A stretch of 46,948 nt of DNA from Bacillota bacterium (GCA_023416695.1 JAEZGY010000056.1:1-46948), one strand, 5' to 3'. Shown: positions 33,448 through 42,708, counted from the stretch's first letter. Notes: a model not told the origin generated them from the sequence alone. A program made the numbers and translations.

Positions 33448-34506
33448 ATGGCAAAGAATAGTGAACTAATCGATGCTTTAGAACAAATTGAAAAAGAGAA
33501 AAATATTAGTAAAGAGATTTTATTAGAGGCAATTGAAAATTCACTGGTTGCAGCCTGCAAGAATCAATATGGCAAGGCAGATAACATCAAAGTATCCATT
33601 GATCGTGTTACTGGAGAAGTGAAGGTGTTTGCGGAAAAAGAAATCGTAGAACAGGTGGAAGATCCTATTTTACAAATTAGTAGAGAAGAAGGAATTCTTA
33701 AGTTTCCTAAGTTTAATGTAGGCGATGTAGTTCAGGTAGAAGTGACTCCTAAGAATTTTGGACGTATTGCAGCACAGAAAGCAAAACAGGTAGTAGTACA
33801 AAAGATACGTGAAGAAGAAAGAAAAGTACTATATGGTCTGTATTATGAAAAAGAAAAGGACATTGTGACTGGTATTGTACAGAGATATGTTGGAAACAAT
33901 GTCAGCATTAACTTAGGTAAAGTAGATGCCATTTTAACTGAAAACGAACAGGTAAAAGGGGAGCATTTCCGTCCAACAGAGCGTATTAAACTATATGTAT
34001 TAGAAGTTAAGGATACGACTAAAGGGCCTAAGATTACAGTGTCCAGAACACATCCTGAATTAGTTAAGCGTTTGTTTGAAGCGGAAGTTACCGAAGTAAA
34101 AGATGGTACTGTAGAAATTAAGAGTATTGCCAGAGAAGCTGGTTCTAGAACTAAGATGGCAGTAAGCTCTAATAACTATGATGTAGATCCAGTTGGTGCT
34201 TGTGTAGGTATGAATGGTGCCAGAGTGAATGCTATCGTAAATGAACTTAGAGGAGAAAAAATAGATATTATCAACTGGAGTGATGATCCTGCGATTCTAA
34301 TCCAGAATGCATTAAGTCCTGCTAAGGTAATTAGTGTTACAGTAGCTGCTGATGAAAAGAGTGCAAAGGTTGTTGTACCAGATTATCAGTTATCCCTTGC
34401 TATTGGTAAGGAAGGACAGAATGCAAGACTAGCCGCAAGACTTACTGGCTATAAGATTGATATAAAGAGTGAATCTCAGGTTGAAGGATATAGCGACGAA
34501 GAATAA
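33448..34506 (+). CDS. nusA: Transcription factor NusA
   Basis: A 352-residue elongation, pausing and termination factor. An N-terminal RNA-polymerase-binding domain (1-125) leads to an S1 domain (about 132-200) and two KH domains (VDPVGACVGMNGARVNAIVN near 250; LAIGKEGQNARLAARLTGYKI near 315 in part). The E. coli C-terminal acidic repeats are absent, as normal for Firmicutes. AGGAGG precedes the ATG. It sits 28 bases after rimP. Confidence 0.98.
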   Translation: MAKNSELIDALEQIEKEKNISKEILLEAIENSLVAACKNQYGKADNIKVSIDRVTGEVKVFAEKEIVEQVEDPILQISREEGILKFPKFNVGDVVQVEVTPKNFGRIAAQKAKQVVVQKIREEERKVLYGLYYEKEKDIVTGIVQRYVGNNVSINLGKVDAILTENEQVKGEHFRPTERIKLYVLEVKDTTKGPKITVSRTHPELVKRLFEAEVTEVKDGTVEIKSIAREAGSRTKMAVSSNNYDVDPVGACVGMNGARVNAIVNELRGEKIDIINWSDDPAILIQNALSPAKVISVTVAADEKSAKVVVPDYQLSLAIGKEGQNARLAARLTGYKIDIKSESQVEGYSDEE

Positions 34507-34528
34507 GAGGTAGGGAAAAGAGGTTACT

Positions 34529-34804
34529 ATGAGTATGAAAAAGGTGCCGATGCGTCAGTGTGCGGGCTGTGGGGAAATGAAGAGTAAGAAGGAATTAATT
34601 CGTGTCATCAAGACCCCTGAAGACGATATTGTAATCGATACAACAGGAAAGAAAAATGGACGTGGAGCATATCTATGCAACTCTATGGAATGCTTTAGAA
34701 AAGCAGTAGAGCGAAAGGCCTTAGATCGTTCCTTAAAAGTTACCATACCGAAAGAAATCTATACGGAGCTAGAGAAGGAGCTGAAGGATATTGACACAAA
34801 ATAA
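34529..34804 (+). CDS. rnpM: YlxR/RnpM RNA-binding protein
   Basis: A 91-residue YlxR-family protein, known in B. subtilis to bind and inhibit RNase P. Landmarks are PMRQCAGCGEMKSKKELIRV and GRGAYLC in the nucleic-acid-binding pocket. AAAGAGG lies 5 bases before the ATG. Its last 14 bases overlap the start of ylxQ. Confidence 0.93.
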   Translation: MSMKKVPMRQCAGCGEMKSKKELIRVIKTPEDDIVIDTTGKKNGRGAYLCNSMECFRKAVERKALDRSLKVTIPKEIYTELEKELKDIDTK

Positions 34805-35096
34805 AGTCTTGTCCTATATCGGGCTTGCTACTAAAGCTGGAAAGCTTGTTAGTGGTGAGTTTATGACAGAAAAGGCAGTAAAAGAAGGCAGGGCCAATCT
34901 TGTGATTGTTGCCCAGGATGCCTCTGATAATACAAAAAAGATGTTCACCAATATGTGTTCATTTTATAATGTCCCAATTGTTGTTTTGCAAGAGAAAGAA
35001 ACCTTAGGTCATGCCATGGGGAAACAATTTAGAGCCTCTTTGGCTATTACAGACCAAGGATTTGCAGATGCAATAATGAAGCAATTGGAGAAGTAG
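34791..35096 (+). CDS. ylxQ: L7Ae/YlxQ ribosomal-associated RNA-binding protein
   Basis: A 101-residue L7Ae/L30e-fold protein that probably binds kink-turn RNA. SYIGLATKAGKLVSGEF and NLVIVAQDASDNTKKM are typical. The start is TTG at 34791 inside the end of ylxR with GAAGGA upstream, indicating translational coupling. Conserved position between ylxR and infB supports the call. Confidence 0.92.
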   Translation: MTQNKVLSYIGLATKAGKLVSGEFMTEKAVKEGRANLVIVAQDASDNTKKMFTNMCSFYNVPIVVLQEKETLGHAMGKQFRASLAITDQGFADAIMKQLEK

Positions 35097-35165
35097 CTGT
35101 ATACGAACGAAAGAACTCAAACAGGAAAAAATAATTTCCTGTGCCAGGAAAGGATTGGTGGAAGT

Positions 35166-37766
35166 ATGGCAAAGATGAAGATTTATGAATTAGCAAAAAG
35201 TTTAAATAAATCCAATAAGGATATTATTCAGTTATTGAATGATAAAGGTATTGAAGTAAAAAGTCATATGAATAGTATTGAGGACAATCAAGTTGACCTT
35301 GTAAGAAAGCACTTTGGAGGCAATATCTCCAATAACACACCAAGTAAAGGTTCAGTTACAGAAGTAAAAGATAAGCCTTTTAAACCAGTTGTAAGGGAAG
35401 AGGCTGTAAGAACAAATAATATAAAATCTAATGAGAATGGACAAAATAGAAAACAAAATATGAATAACCAAAATAAAACAAACACAGGAAATGAGAGTCG
35501 TACCCAAAGTAATGGTGTACAATCTAATAGAACACAAGGAAATCGCCCACAACAAGGGAATACTTCGCAAGAAAGTCGTCAGCAAGGAAATCGCCCACAA
35601 CAGGGAAATACTTCACAAGAAAGTCGCCAGCAAGGAACCCGTCCACAGGGAGGAAATAGTCAAGGAAATCGCCCACAGGGAGGAAATAACCAAGGAAATC
35701 GCCCACAGGGAGGAACCCCACAAGGAAACCGTCCACAGGGCAATGGTAGACCGCAACAAGGTAATAATCAGGGCGCTGCTAGAAATAACTATAGTGCTAA
35801 CCAGAACCGTGGCCCTCAGGGACAGGATAGTCGCGATAACAAGAATGACAATAGAAACAATAACAGAAATACGAATAACAGATTTAACAATAATAACAAT
35901 CGCAATAATAGAAATAATAACCGCAATCAACAGCAAAATAATGCACCAGCTAAAGATCCAAACAGAAAAGGTGCATTCATTAAGCCTGAAGTTGTAAAAG
36001 TAGTGGAAGAGGAAGTTAAGCAAATTACCATTCCTGAGATAATTACTTTAAAAGAACTTGCGGATAAGATGAAACAGCCTGTAGCTGCTTTAGTAAAGAA
36101 ATTATTTATGCAAGGTAAGATGGTTTCTATTAACTCTGAAATCTCTTATGAAGAAGCAGAAGAAATCGCATTAGAGTATGATATCATTGTAGAATTAGAA
36201 GAGCAGGTAGATGTCATCGAAGAACTCTTAAAAGAGGATGAAGAAGAGGAAGAATCTCTTGTAAAACGTCCACCTGTAGTCTGTGTTATGGGTCATGTTG
36301 ATCATGGTAAGACATCTCTTTTAGATGCTATTCGTAGTTCTCATGTTACAAGTGGAGAGGCTGGAGGAATTACGCAGCACATCGGTGCTTCTGTTGTTAA
36401 GTATAACGGAGAAACCATTACCTTCTTAGACACTCCTGGTCATGAGGCATTTACATCTATGCGTATGCGTGGGGCTCAGTCTACTGATATTGCGATTCTT
36501 GTTGTAGCAGCAGACGATGGTGTTATGCCACAAACTGTAGAGGCGATTAACCATGCCAAAGCAGCTGGCATCGAAATTGTGGTAGCTATCAATAAAATAG
36601 ATAAACCAAGTGCTAATATTGAACGTGTTAAGCAAGAGCTTGTGGAATATGAATTAATCGCTGAGGATTGGGGTGGAAGTACAGTATTTGTTCCAGTTTC
36701 TGCTCATACCAAGGAAGGTATTGACCAACTTCTTGAAATGATTCTTTTAACCAGTGAGATTCTTGAATTAAAAGCTAACCCTAACCGTAAGGCTAGAGGT
36801 ATCGTAATTGAAGCAAAGCTTGATAAAGGCAAGGGTAGTGTTGCGACTGTATTAGTGCAAAAGGGTACGCTTCATGTAGGTGATCCTATTGTAATTGGTT
36901 CCTCCTATGGTAAGATTCGTGCCATGATTGATGATAAGGGTCGTCGCGTAAAGGAAGCAGGGCCTTCTACACCTGTAGAAATCCTTGGATTAAATGATGT
37001 TCCTGCAGCCGGTGAAGTATTTATGGGAACAGAAAGTGAGAAAGAGGCAAGAAGCATTGCCGAAGTCTACATTAAACAGTCTAGAGAAAAACTTTTGGAT
37101 GATACCAAGGCTAAATTGTCTTTAGATGGCTTGTTCTCTCAGATTCAAGCAGGTAATATTAAGGAATTAAACTTAATTATTAAGGCAGATGTTCAGGGCT
37201 CTGTAGAAGCAATGAAGCAAAGTCTTCTTAAATTAAGTAATGAAGAAGTTGCAGTTCGTGTTATCCATGGCGGTGTTGGTGCAATTAACGAATCCGATAT
37301 TATGTTGGCAAGTGCATCTAATGCTATTGTCATTGGCTTTAATGTTCGTCCAGACCATACAGCAAAAGACATTGCAGATAGAGAGCAGGTAGATCTTCGT
37401 CTTTACCGTGTAATCTATAATGCAATTGATGATATTGAAGCTGCATTAAAAGGTATGTTAGAGCCTATATATGAGGAAAAGGTGATTGCACACTCCGAGA
37501 TTCGTGCTATATTTAAAGCATCTGGACTTGGAACTATTGCCGGCTGCTATGTATTAGATGGTAAAGTTCTTCGTAATACTAAGGTTCGTATCACCCGTGA
37601 AGGCAAACTCATTTATGAAGGAAATCTTCAATCCTTAAAGATTGTTAAGGATGATGTGAAAGAGGTTGCTAAGGGTTATGAATGTGGTATGGTATTTGAA
37701 AAGTTTAATGATGTAAAAGAGTTTGACTTGGTTGAACACTACATGATGGTGGAAGTTCCTAGATAG
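35166..37766 (+). CDS. infB: Translation initiation factor IF-2 with long repetitive N-terminal region
   Basis: An 866-residue GTPase that brings initiator tRNA to the ribosome. The N-terminal IF2_N motif (KMKIYELAKSLNKSNKDII) is followed by a low-complexity region at about 60-265: two 16-residue repeats starting GNRPQQGNTSQ, then 10-residue repeats of the GNxQGNRPQG type, then an Asn/Arg-rich stretch. A second IF2_N lies near 285-335. The G domain has GHVDHGKT at 376-383, then DTPGHEAF and NKIDKP, followed by domains II-IV. The reading frame is intact. Variable-length linkers are normal in IF-2, but this one is unusually repetitive at DNA level. Confidence 0.98.
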   Translation: MAKMKIYELAKSLNKSNKDIIQLLNDKGIEVKSHMNSIEDNQVDLVRKHFGGNISNNTPSKGSVTEVKDKPFKPVVREEAVRTNNIKSNENGQNRKQNMNNQNKTNTGNESRTQSNGVQSNRTQGNRPQQGNTSQESRQQGNRPQQGNTSQESRQQGTRPQGGNSQGNRPQGGNNQGNRPQGGTPQGNRPQGNGRPQQGNNQGAARNNYSANQNRGPQGQDSRDNKNDNRNNNRNTNNRFNNNNNRNNRNNNRNQQQNNAPAKDPNRKGAFIKPEVVKVVEEEVKQITIPEIITLKELADKMKQPVAALVKKLFMQGKMVSINSEISYEEAEEIALEYDIIVELEEQVDVIEELLKEDEEEEESLVKRPPVVCVMGHVDHGKTSLLDAIRSSHVTSGEAGGITQHIGASVVKYNGETITFLDTPGHEAFTSMRMRGAQSTDIAILVVAADDGVMPQTVEAINHAKAAGIEIVVAINKIDKPSANIERVKQELVEYELIAEDWGGSTVFVPVSAHTKEGIDQLLEMILLTSEILELKANPNRKARGIVIEAKLDKGKGSVATVLVQKGTLHVGDPIVIGSSYGKIRAMIDDKGRRVKEAGPSTPVEILGLNDVPAAGEVFMGTESEKEARSIAEVYIKQSREKLLDDTKAKLSLDGLFSQIQAGNIKELNLIIKADVQGSVEAMKQSLLKLSNEEVAVRVIHGGVGAINESDIMLASASNAIVIGFNVRPDHTAKDIADREQVDLRLYRVIYNAIDDIEAALKGMLEPIYEEKVIAHSEIRAIFKASGLGTIAGCYVLDGKVLRNTKVRITREGKLIYEGNLQSLKIVKDDVKEVAKGYECGMVFEKFNDVKEFDLVEHYMMVEVPR
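35538..35740 (+). repeat. In-frame tandem repeats inside infB
   Basis: Two copies of a 48-base unit begin at 35538 and 35586. They are followed by shorter units of about 30 bases encoding QGNRPQGG-type blocks to about 35740. All periods are multiples of three, so copy-number change keeps the frame. Confidence 0.8.
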
Positions 37767-37790
37767 TTCAAATTCTTTAGGAGGCCCTAT

Positions 37791-38186
37791 ATGAGAAAAA
37801 ATAGTGTTAAGAATACCCGTATTAATGGTGAAGTTCAAAAAGAATTAAGTAAAATTATTAGCATGGAGATTAAAGACCCTAGAATACATCCGATGACTAG
37901 TGTAGTAAACGTTGAGGTAGCTCCTGATTTAAAGCATGCTAAAGTATACATCAGTGTACTTGGTAATGAAGAAGAACGTAAGGAAACTTATGCTGGTTTA
38001 AGAAGCTCTGCTCCTTATATTAGAAGCTTGTTAGCTAAGACGATTAATCTTAGGAATACTCCTGAATTGCATTTTATTATGGATCAATCCATTGAATATG
38101 GAATTAATATGTCTAAACTGATTGATGAGGTAAATCATGATAGAGTAGACGAAGAAAAGGATGGAGAAGATGGAGAAACTATTTAA
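37791..38186 (+). CDS. rbfA: Ribosome-binding factor A
   Basis: A 131-residue KH-like factor for late 30S maturation. Conserved parts include INGEVQKELSKIISMEIKDP and APDLKHAKVYISVLG. AGGAGG precedes the ATG. It overlaps nrnA by 17 bases. Confidence 0.96.
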   Translation: MRKNSVKNTRINGEVQKELSKIISMEIKDPRIHPMTSVVNVEVAPDLKHAKVYISVLGNEEERKETYAGLRSSAPYIRSLLAKTINLRNTPELHFIMDQSIEYGINMSKLIDEVNHDRVDEEKDGEDGETI

Positions 38187-39138
38187 TTTATTAGATGGTG
38201 CCCATTTAATTGGAATAGCAGGTCATGTAAGACCCGATGGCGATTGTGTCGGGTCCTGCATGGCGCTTTACAACTACATTTTGAATGCTTTTCCCAATGT
38301 AAATGTTGATGTATATCTAGAGGAGATACCTAATGTTTACGGATATATCAAACATGTGGAACAGGTAAAGACAACCTGTGAGGATAGTGAGAACAAGGAG
38401 TATGATTTGTTCATCTCCTTAGATTGTGGGGATGCAGAGAGACTAGGCTTTGCATCTGCATTATTTTGTAATGCCAAAAGAACCCTAAACATTGATCATC
38501 ACATTAGTAATACCAAATTTGCTGATGTAAACATTGTATTAGCAGACGCCAGTTCTACTTGTGAGACTCTCTTTGGCTTATTAGATGAGGACTATATTAA
38601 TAAAGATATAGCGGAAGCTTTATATACTGGTATTATCCATGATACTGGTGTATTTAAGCATTCCAATACCTCCTGTGAGACGATGCGTATTGCTGGTCGA
38701 CTAATCGAAAAGGGAGTAGATTTCTCTCGCATTATTGATGAGAGCTTTTATCAGAAAACTTATCTACAAAACCAGTTATTGGGTAGATGCTTGACGGAAA
38801 GTGTAATGACCCTTAACAATACATGTATCATCTCCGGGATAACAGAAAAAGTCATGAGATTTTACGGTGCTACTAATAAGGACATAGATGGAATCATTGA
38901 CCAGTTAAGGGTGACCAAGGGTGTGGAAGTAGCCATTTTAATTCACGAGACTTCTCATGAGACTTATAAGGTTAGTATGCGTTCTAATCATCAGGTAGAT
39001 GTTAGTCGAATCGCTGTTAACTTTGGTGGTGGTGGTCATGTGCGTGCTGCTGGCTGCACTATGACAGGAACCTATGATGATGTAGTTGACAACATTATTG
39101 GAATGATTGAGAAACAACTTAGGGAGCAGACTAAATGA
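38170..39138 (+). CDS. nrnA: DHH-family oligoribonuclease / pAp phosphatase NrnA
   Basis: A 322-residue DHH/DHHA1 enzyme that degrades very short RNAs and dephosphorylates pAp. The manganese site motifs are GHVRPDGDCVGS, SLDCGDAERLG and NIDHHISNTKFAD; the C-terminal DHHA1 domain has GGGGHVRAAGC. Two in-frame ATG codons, 38161 and 38170, lie inside the end of rbfA; AAAAGG directly abuts the first, so I favour the second. It overlaps truB by four bases (ATGA). Confidence 0.95.
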   Translation: MEKLFNLLDGAHLIGIAGHVRPDGDCVGSCMALYNYILNAFPNVNVDVYLEEIPNVYGYIKHVEQVKTTCEDSENKEYDLFISLDCGDAERLGFASALFCNAKRTLNIDHHISNTKFADVNIVLADASSTCETLFGLLDEDYINKDIAEALYTGIIHDTGVFKHSNTSCETMRIAGRLIEKGVDFSRIIDESFYQKTYLQNQLLGRCLTESVMTLNNTCIISGITEKVMRFYGATNKDIDGIIDQLRVTKGVEVAILIHETSHETYKVSMRSNHQVDVSRIAVNFGGGGHVRAAGCTMTGTYDDVVDNIIGMIEKQLREQTK

Positions 39139-40058
39139 TCAACGGTGTAATAAATGTATATAAAGAAGCCGGATATACTTCCCATGATGTGGTGGCAAAG
39201 CTTCGAGGTATTTTAAAACAGAAAAAGATTGGGCATACAGGAACACTAGATCCGGATGCTACGGGAGTGTTGCCTGTTTGTCTTGGTAATGGGACGAAGC
39301 TTTGTGATATGCTTACAGATAAGGATAAGACTTATGAAGCTGTAATGCTTTTAGGTACAACCACAGATACCCAGGATACATCTGGAACAATTCTTACCGA
39401 AAAGGAGGTTTTAGTCTCCGAGGAAGAAGTCTATAATGCCATAAAGTCCTTTGTTGGAGGATATGATCAAATACCTCCCATGTACTCTGCTCTTAAAGTG
39501 AATGGTAAGAAACTGTATGAACTAGCTAGAGAGGGTAAGGTTGTTGAGCGTAAATCTAGACCGGTACAGATCTATGATATTATAGTAAATGAAATAAACC
39601 TAAAGGAAAAACTAGTTAGTATTACTGTTCATTGCTCTAAAGGGACTTATATTCGTACTCTTTGTCATGATATTGGAGATAAATTAGGCTGTGGTGGTTG
39701 TATGAGTAATCTAAAGCGTACTAAAGTTAGCACATTTTCTCTAAAGGACAGTCTTACTTTAAGTGAGATAGAGACATTAGCCAGAGAAGGAAGAATAATG
39801 AGTGCTGTTATACCAGTAGATATGCTCTTTTCTCATTATGACGCAGTTATCATAAAGGAAGATGCAAGTCGTTTGATTTATAATGGTAATAGCTTTCAAA
39901 AGAAAAATATTTTAAGTGTTGAGCCAGCTACTCTTAAGACTAAAAGTCATAATACTGATATGAATAAAGTACGTGTATATGATTTTTCAAGCAATTTTGT
40001 TGGGATATATAAAGAAATGGAGCAAGGGGTATATAAGCCAGAGAAAATGTTTCTTTAG
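39135..40058 (+). CDS. truB: tRNA pseudouridine-55 synthase
   Basis: A 307-residue enzyme that makes pseudouridine 55 in the T loop of tRNAs. The catalytic Asp39 lies in GHTGTLDPDATGVLPV. PPMYSALKVNGKKLYELAREG and CSKGTYIRTLCHDIG are the other hallmarks. The C-terminal third (about 220-307) is a less conserved PUA-like region. ATG overlaps the nrnA stop. Confidence 0.97.
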   Translation: MINGVINVYKEAGYTSHDVVAKLRGILKQKKIGHTGTLDPDATGVLPVCLGNGTKLCDMLTDKDKTYEAVMLLGTTTDTQDTSGTILTEKEVLVSEEEVYNAIKSFVGGYDQIPPMYSALKVNGKKLYELAREGKVVERKSRPVQIYDIIVNEINLKEKLVSITVHCSKGTYIRTLCHDIGDKLGCGGCMSNLKRTKVSTFSLKDSLTLSEIETLAREGRIMSAVIPVDMLFSHYDAVIIKEDASRLIYNGNSFQKKNILSVEPATLKTKSHNTDMNKVRVYDFSSNFVGIYKEMEQGVYKPEKMFL

Positions 40059-40088
40059 TGAAGCTTGTACTAGCTAGGGAGAATAAAA

Positions 40089-41021
40089 ATGAGATATATT
40101 AATGAGACAACAGACTTTCAGCTACACAACAGTGTAGTAACACTGGGTAAGTTTGATGGCCTTCATCTCGGTCACCAAATGCTTCTTAGTCGTGTCCTTG
40201 AGTTAAAGAAAAAGGGGTATCAATCCGTTATGTTTACCTTTTCTCTTCATCCATATAACTTATTTTCAGAGCGAGAGATTAAGTTAATTTATACTAGTGA
40301 AGAGAAGTATTATCATCTTAAAAACATGGGTTTTGATGTGTTGGTGTCTTACCCATTTACTAGAGAAACTGCAGCTTTAGAGCCAGAGGATTTTATAAAA
40401 AAGGTTTTAGTAGACCAACTGGATGCAAAGGTGATTGTGGTTGGGGCAGATTATTGTTTTGGTAAGGATAGAAGAGGGAATGTAGCCATGCTAAAGGAGT
40501 ATGCCTTAGTGTATGGTTATGAGGTCTATGACTATAAAAAGCTTATGTTAAAAGAACAGGTAGTTAGTAGTACAAGGGTTCGTGATGAACTAGCAAAGGG
40601 AGACATGGAAGAAGTAGAAAGATTGCTTGGAAGACCATTCTCTGTACGTGGCGAGGTGGTTCACGGAAGACGCTTAGGAAGAACCTTTGGAATGCCAACG
40701 ATTAATATTCAGCCACCTGAAGAAAAACTGTTGCCACCTAATGGAGTCTATGGTTCAACCATGATTATCGATGGTGTGAAACGATATGGTGTTACGAATA
40801 TTGGCGTTAAGCCAACGGTTGGATCTGAGCCAAAGCCTGGGGTAGAGACTTATATTCTAGATTTTAATGGTGACCTTTATGGTGAAACGGTGGAGGTCAA
40901 GCTTCATCATTATATGAGAGAAGAAATGAAATTTAATTCTGTGGAAGAATTAAAGGAGCAAATGCGTCTAGATATGGAAGCAGCCATTGGTTATTTTCAT
41001 ATTGAAGATTTAAATTCTTAA
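40089..41021 (+). CDS. ribF: Bifunctional riboflavin kinase / FAD synthetase
   Basis: A 310-residue enzyme that makes FMN and then FAD. The N-terminal nucleotidyltransferase domain starts with VTLGKFDGLHLGHQMLL and includes VVGADYCFGKDRRGN. The C-terminal kinase domain has GRRLGRTFGMPTINIQPPE and GVYGSTMIIDG. GGGAGAA precedes the ATG. It is followed by a terminator; in many Firmicutes rpsO would come next, but here two unrelated genes intervene. Confidence 0.97.
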   Translation: MRYINETTDFQLHNSVVTLGKFDGLHLGHQMLLSRVLELKKKGYQSVMFTFSLHPYNLFSEREIKLIYTSEEKYYHLKNMGFDVLVSYPFTRETAALEPEDFIKKVLVDQLDAKVIVVGADYCFGKDRRGNVAMLKEYALVYGYEVYDYKKLMLKEQVVSSTRVRDELAKGDMEEVERLLGRPFSVRGEVVHGRRLGRTFGMPTINIQPPEEKLLPPNGVYGSTMIIDGVKRYGVTNIGVKPTVGSEPKPGVETYILDFNGDLYGETVEVKLHHYMREEMKFNSVEELKEQMRLDMEAAIGYFHIEDLNS

Positions 41022-41034
41022 TATAGATTAAACA

Positions 41035-41085
41035 ATAAAGAAGCTGTCATAAGGAGCAAAAGCTCTCTTTGGCAGCTTCTTTATT
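41035..41085 (+). terminator. Terminator after ribF
   Basis: A perfect outer stem of 13 bp (AATAAAGAAGCTG at 41035-41047 with CAGCTTCTTTATT at 41073-41085) with a partly paired upper part (GGAGC and GCTC). The right edge merges into the dispersed repeat. Confidence 0.8.
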
Positions 41086-41131
41086 ACATAGGAATCGCCG
41101 GTGAGTTTTGTAAGCAAAACTCTATTTTTCA
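41081..41131 (-). repeat. Short copy of the dispersed palindromic element
   Basis: Read on the minus strand it runs TGAAAAATAGAGTTTTGC, then TTACAAAACTCACCG, then the CCTATGTAATAA end. The same start and end sequences bound the longer element at 32333-32483. It holds the hairpin GAGTTTTG/CAAAACTC (41103-41122) and abuts the stop codon of the MocR-like gene. Confidence 0.7.
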
Positions 41132-42562
41132 TTATTCCAATAGAAGTTTATAAAACTCTTTTAATCCGTTACGAATTTCATCCTCCTCTAAATTGGAAAA
41201 GCCCATTAGAAAGGATGGTTTTAGGTCTGTTTTTTTATTAATATAGTAGGGGGATAGAGGGTATAAGCCAATGCCTTTTCTTCTTGCTTTTTCTATAAGC
41301 TCTACTTCTGACACTGCTAGATTTACCTGTAACACAAGATGAAGACCTGCATTTTCTCCAATCACTGTTATTAAGTCTTTAAAGCTATGTAGAGTTTCTA
41401 ACATCGTATCATGTTTTCCTTTGTAGCATTTCTTCATCCTATTTAAATGCCGCTCAAAATGCCCTTCTTCGAGAAAATCCGTCAATATTTTCTGGTCTAA
41501 TCGGGAGACTGTAGAGGAGTAATGGGAAAGGTTCTCTTTATATAGTAGATATAGAGGGAAGGGAAGGACCATATAGGCAACTCGGATGGCTGGAGCAATG
41601 GAACGTGAAAAGGTGCCCATATAGATTACCTTCTGATTCCTGTCCTGACTTTGTAAAGCAGGAATAGGTCTTCCTACATACCGAAATTCACTGTCGTGGT
41701 CATCCTCTAAAATATACCGATTTTCCCCTTCCTTAGCCCATTGTAATAGCTCTAGACGTCGTTTGATGGACATGACGTTACCTAGAGGAAATTGGTGCGA
41801 TGGGGTGACGTAAGCAATGTTTGCAGAGGTCTCACGTAGCTTATCCACATTCATCCCTTTTTCATCTACCGGGATTGCAACAGAGTGTAAGTGCATACTA
41901 TTAAAAATCTTGTTAGCCTGTGCATAAGAGGGATCCTCCATGGCTATGATATCTGTTGGTTTAAGAAGTTGAGATAGAAGCTGAATCAGATAGTCTACAC
42001 CTGCCCCTACAATAATCTGACTAATGTGACAGTTTACTCCTCTTGATTGTTCTAGATAGTGTTTAATCGCTTTGCGAAAAGTATAATCACCCTGATTATC
42101 TCCTAATAGAAAACAAGACCCATCTTGATCAAAAGCATTCTTCATTAGCCTTTGCCAGACCCTATATGGAAAATGAGAGCTGTCAACGGCATTGGGGTTA
42201 AAGTCGTATAGGAGTGAGGATACTTGCTCTTTGGAGATAGGGCTCTTTTTACTCATTTGTTCCTTGAAATCAGAAGTCTTGTTATTTTGTGCTGTAGTTT
42301 GTCTAGGAAGTAACATATTGTTGATGTTATTAACATAATGTCCTTTTCGTGGCCTTGATTCTATATAACCTTCGCTTAAAAGTTGGCCATAGGCCATATC
42401 GATGGTATTACGACTTACCTGTAAATGGGTAGATAGACTTCGGGTAGAAGGTAGTTTCTCTTCATTCAAAAGCTTTCCAGATAGAATATCCTCCTTGATA
42501 TGCTGATATATTTGTTCATATAAAGGGGTAGAGCTGTGGTTATCTAAATTAAAAGTTATCAT
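41132..42562 (-). CDS. MocR/PdxR-type regulator (GntR helix-turn-helix fused to aminotransferase domain)
   Basis: A 476-residue fusion. The N-terminal winged helix (1-77) has YEQIYQHIKEDILSGKL and LPSTRSLSTHLQVSRNT. The fold-type I aminotransferase domain (about 118-476) has YVTPSHQFPLG, the pyridoxal-ring Asp region LEDDHDSEFRY and MGTFSRSIAPAIRVAYMV. In active-site terms the PLP-binding Lys of the family (GTFSK) is replaced by Arg320, encoded CGT. AAGGAG precedes the ATG. It diverges from the neighbouring membrane-protein gene and an inverted repeat lies in its promoter, so self-regulation or control of that gene is likely. The ligand is unknown; loss of the Lys argues against a normal internal aldimine. 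Confidence 0.9.
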   Translation of the reverse strand: MITFNLDNHSSTPLYEQIYQHIKEDILSGKLLNEEKLPSTRSLSTHLQVSRNTIDMAYGQLLSEGYIESRPRKGHYVNNINNMLLPRQTTAQNNKTSDFKEQMSKKSPISKEQVSSLLYDFNPNAVDSSHFPYRVWQRLMKNAFDQDGSCFLLGDNQGDYTFRKAIKHYLEQSRGVNCHISQIIVGAGVDYLIQLLSQLLKPTDIIAMEDPSYAQANKIFNSMHLHSVAIPVDEKGMNVDKLRETSANIAYVTPSHQFPLGNVMSIKRRLELLQWAKEGENRYILEDDHDSEFRYVGRPIPALQSQDRNQKVIYMGTFSRSIAPAIRVAYMVLPFPLYLLYKENLSHYSSTVSRLDQKILTDFLEEGHFERHLNRMKKCYKGKHDTMLETLHSFKDLITVIGENAGLHLVLQVNLAVSEVELIEKARRKGIGLYPLSPYYINKKTDLKPSFLMGFSNLEEDEIRNGLKEFYKLLLE

Positions 42563-42597
42563 AAGGCTCCTTTTTTAGAATAGTAGTACGAATAATA

Positions 42598-42642
42598 GTG
42601 GCACTGTTTAATATAAAAATAATATATAAATAACAGTACCAC
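42598..42642. promoter_or_regulatory. Inverted repeat, candidate operator of the MocR-like regulator
   Basis: GTGGCACTGTT (42598-42608) and AACAGTACCAC (42632-42642) are complementary in 10 of 11 positions and separated by 23 A/T-rich bases. One arm falls within the spacer of the predicted minus-strand promoter and the other just after its -10, so a bound regulator would bracket the promoter. Confidence 0.6.
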
Positions 42643-42652
42643 ATTTTCTCAA
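42623..42652 (-). promoter_or_regulatory. Possible promoter of the MocR-like gene
   Basis: Minus strand TTGAGA (42652-42647) with TATATA (42628-42623) after 18 bases. A/T richness makes the -10 placement uncertain. Confidence 0.5.
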
Positions 42653-42679
42653 GATAAGCAATTTTAGGTAGGGAATAAT

Positions 42680-42708
42680 TTGACTGTCCTAGTAAATTGT
42701 GCTAAGAT
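42680..42708 (+). promoter_or_regulatory. Promoter of the YQGQPQQ-repeat membrane protein
   Basis: TTGACT (42680-42685), 17 bases, TAAGAT (42703-42708). It lies outside the inverted repeat, about 40 bases away. Confidence 0.65.

Noticed and set aside
35288..36023. Open frames on both strands across the IF-2 linker
   Set aside because: They arise from low-complexity repeats and have no ribosome sites; infB covers the region fully.
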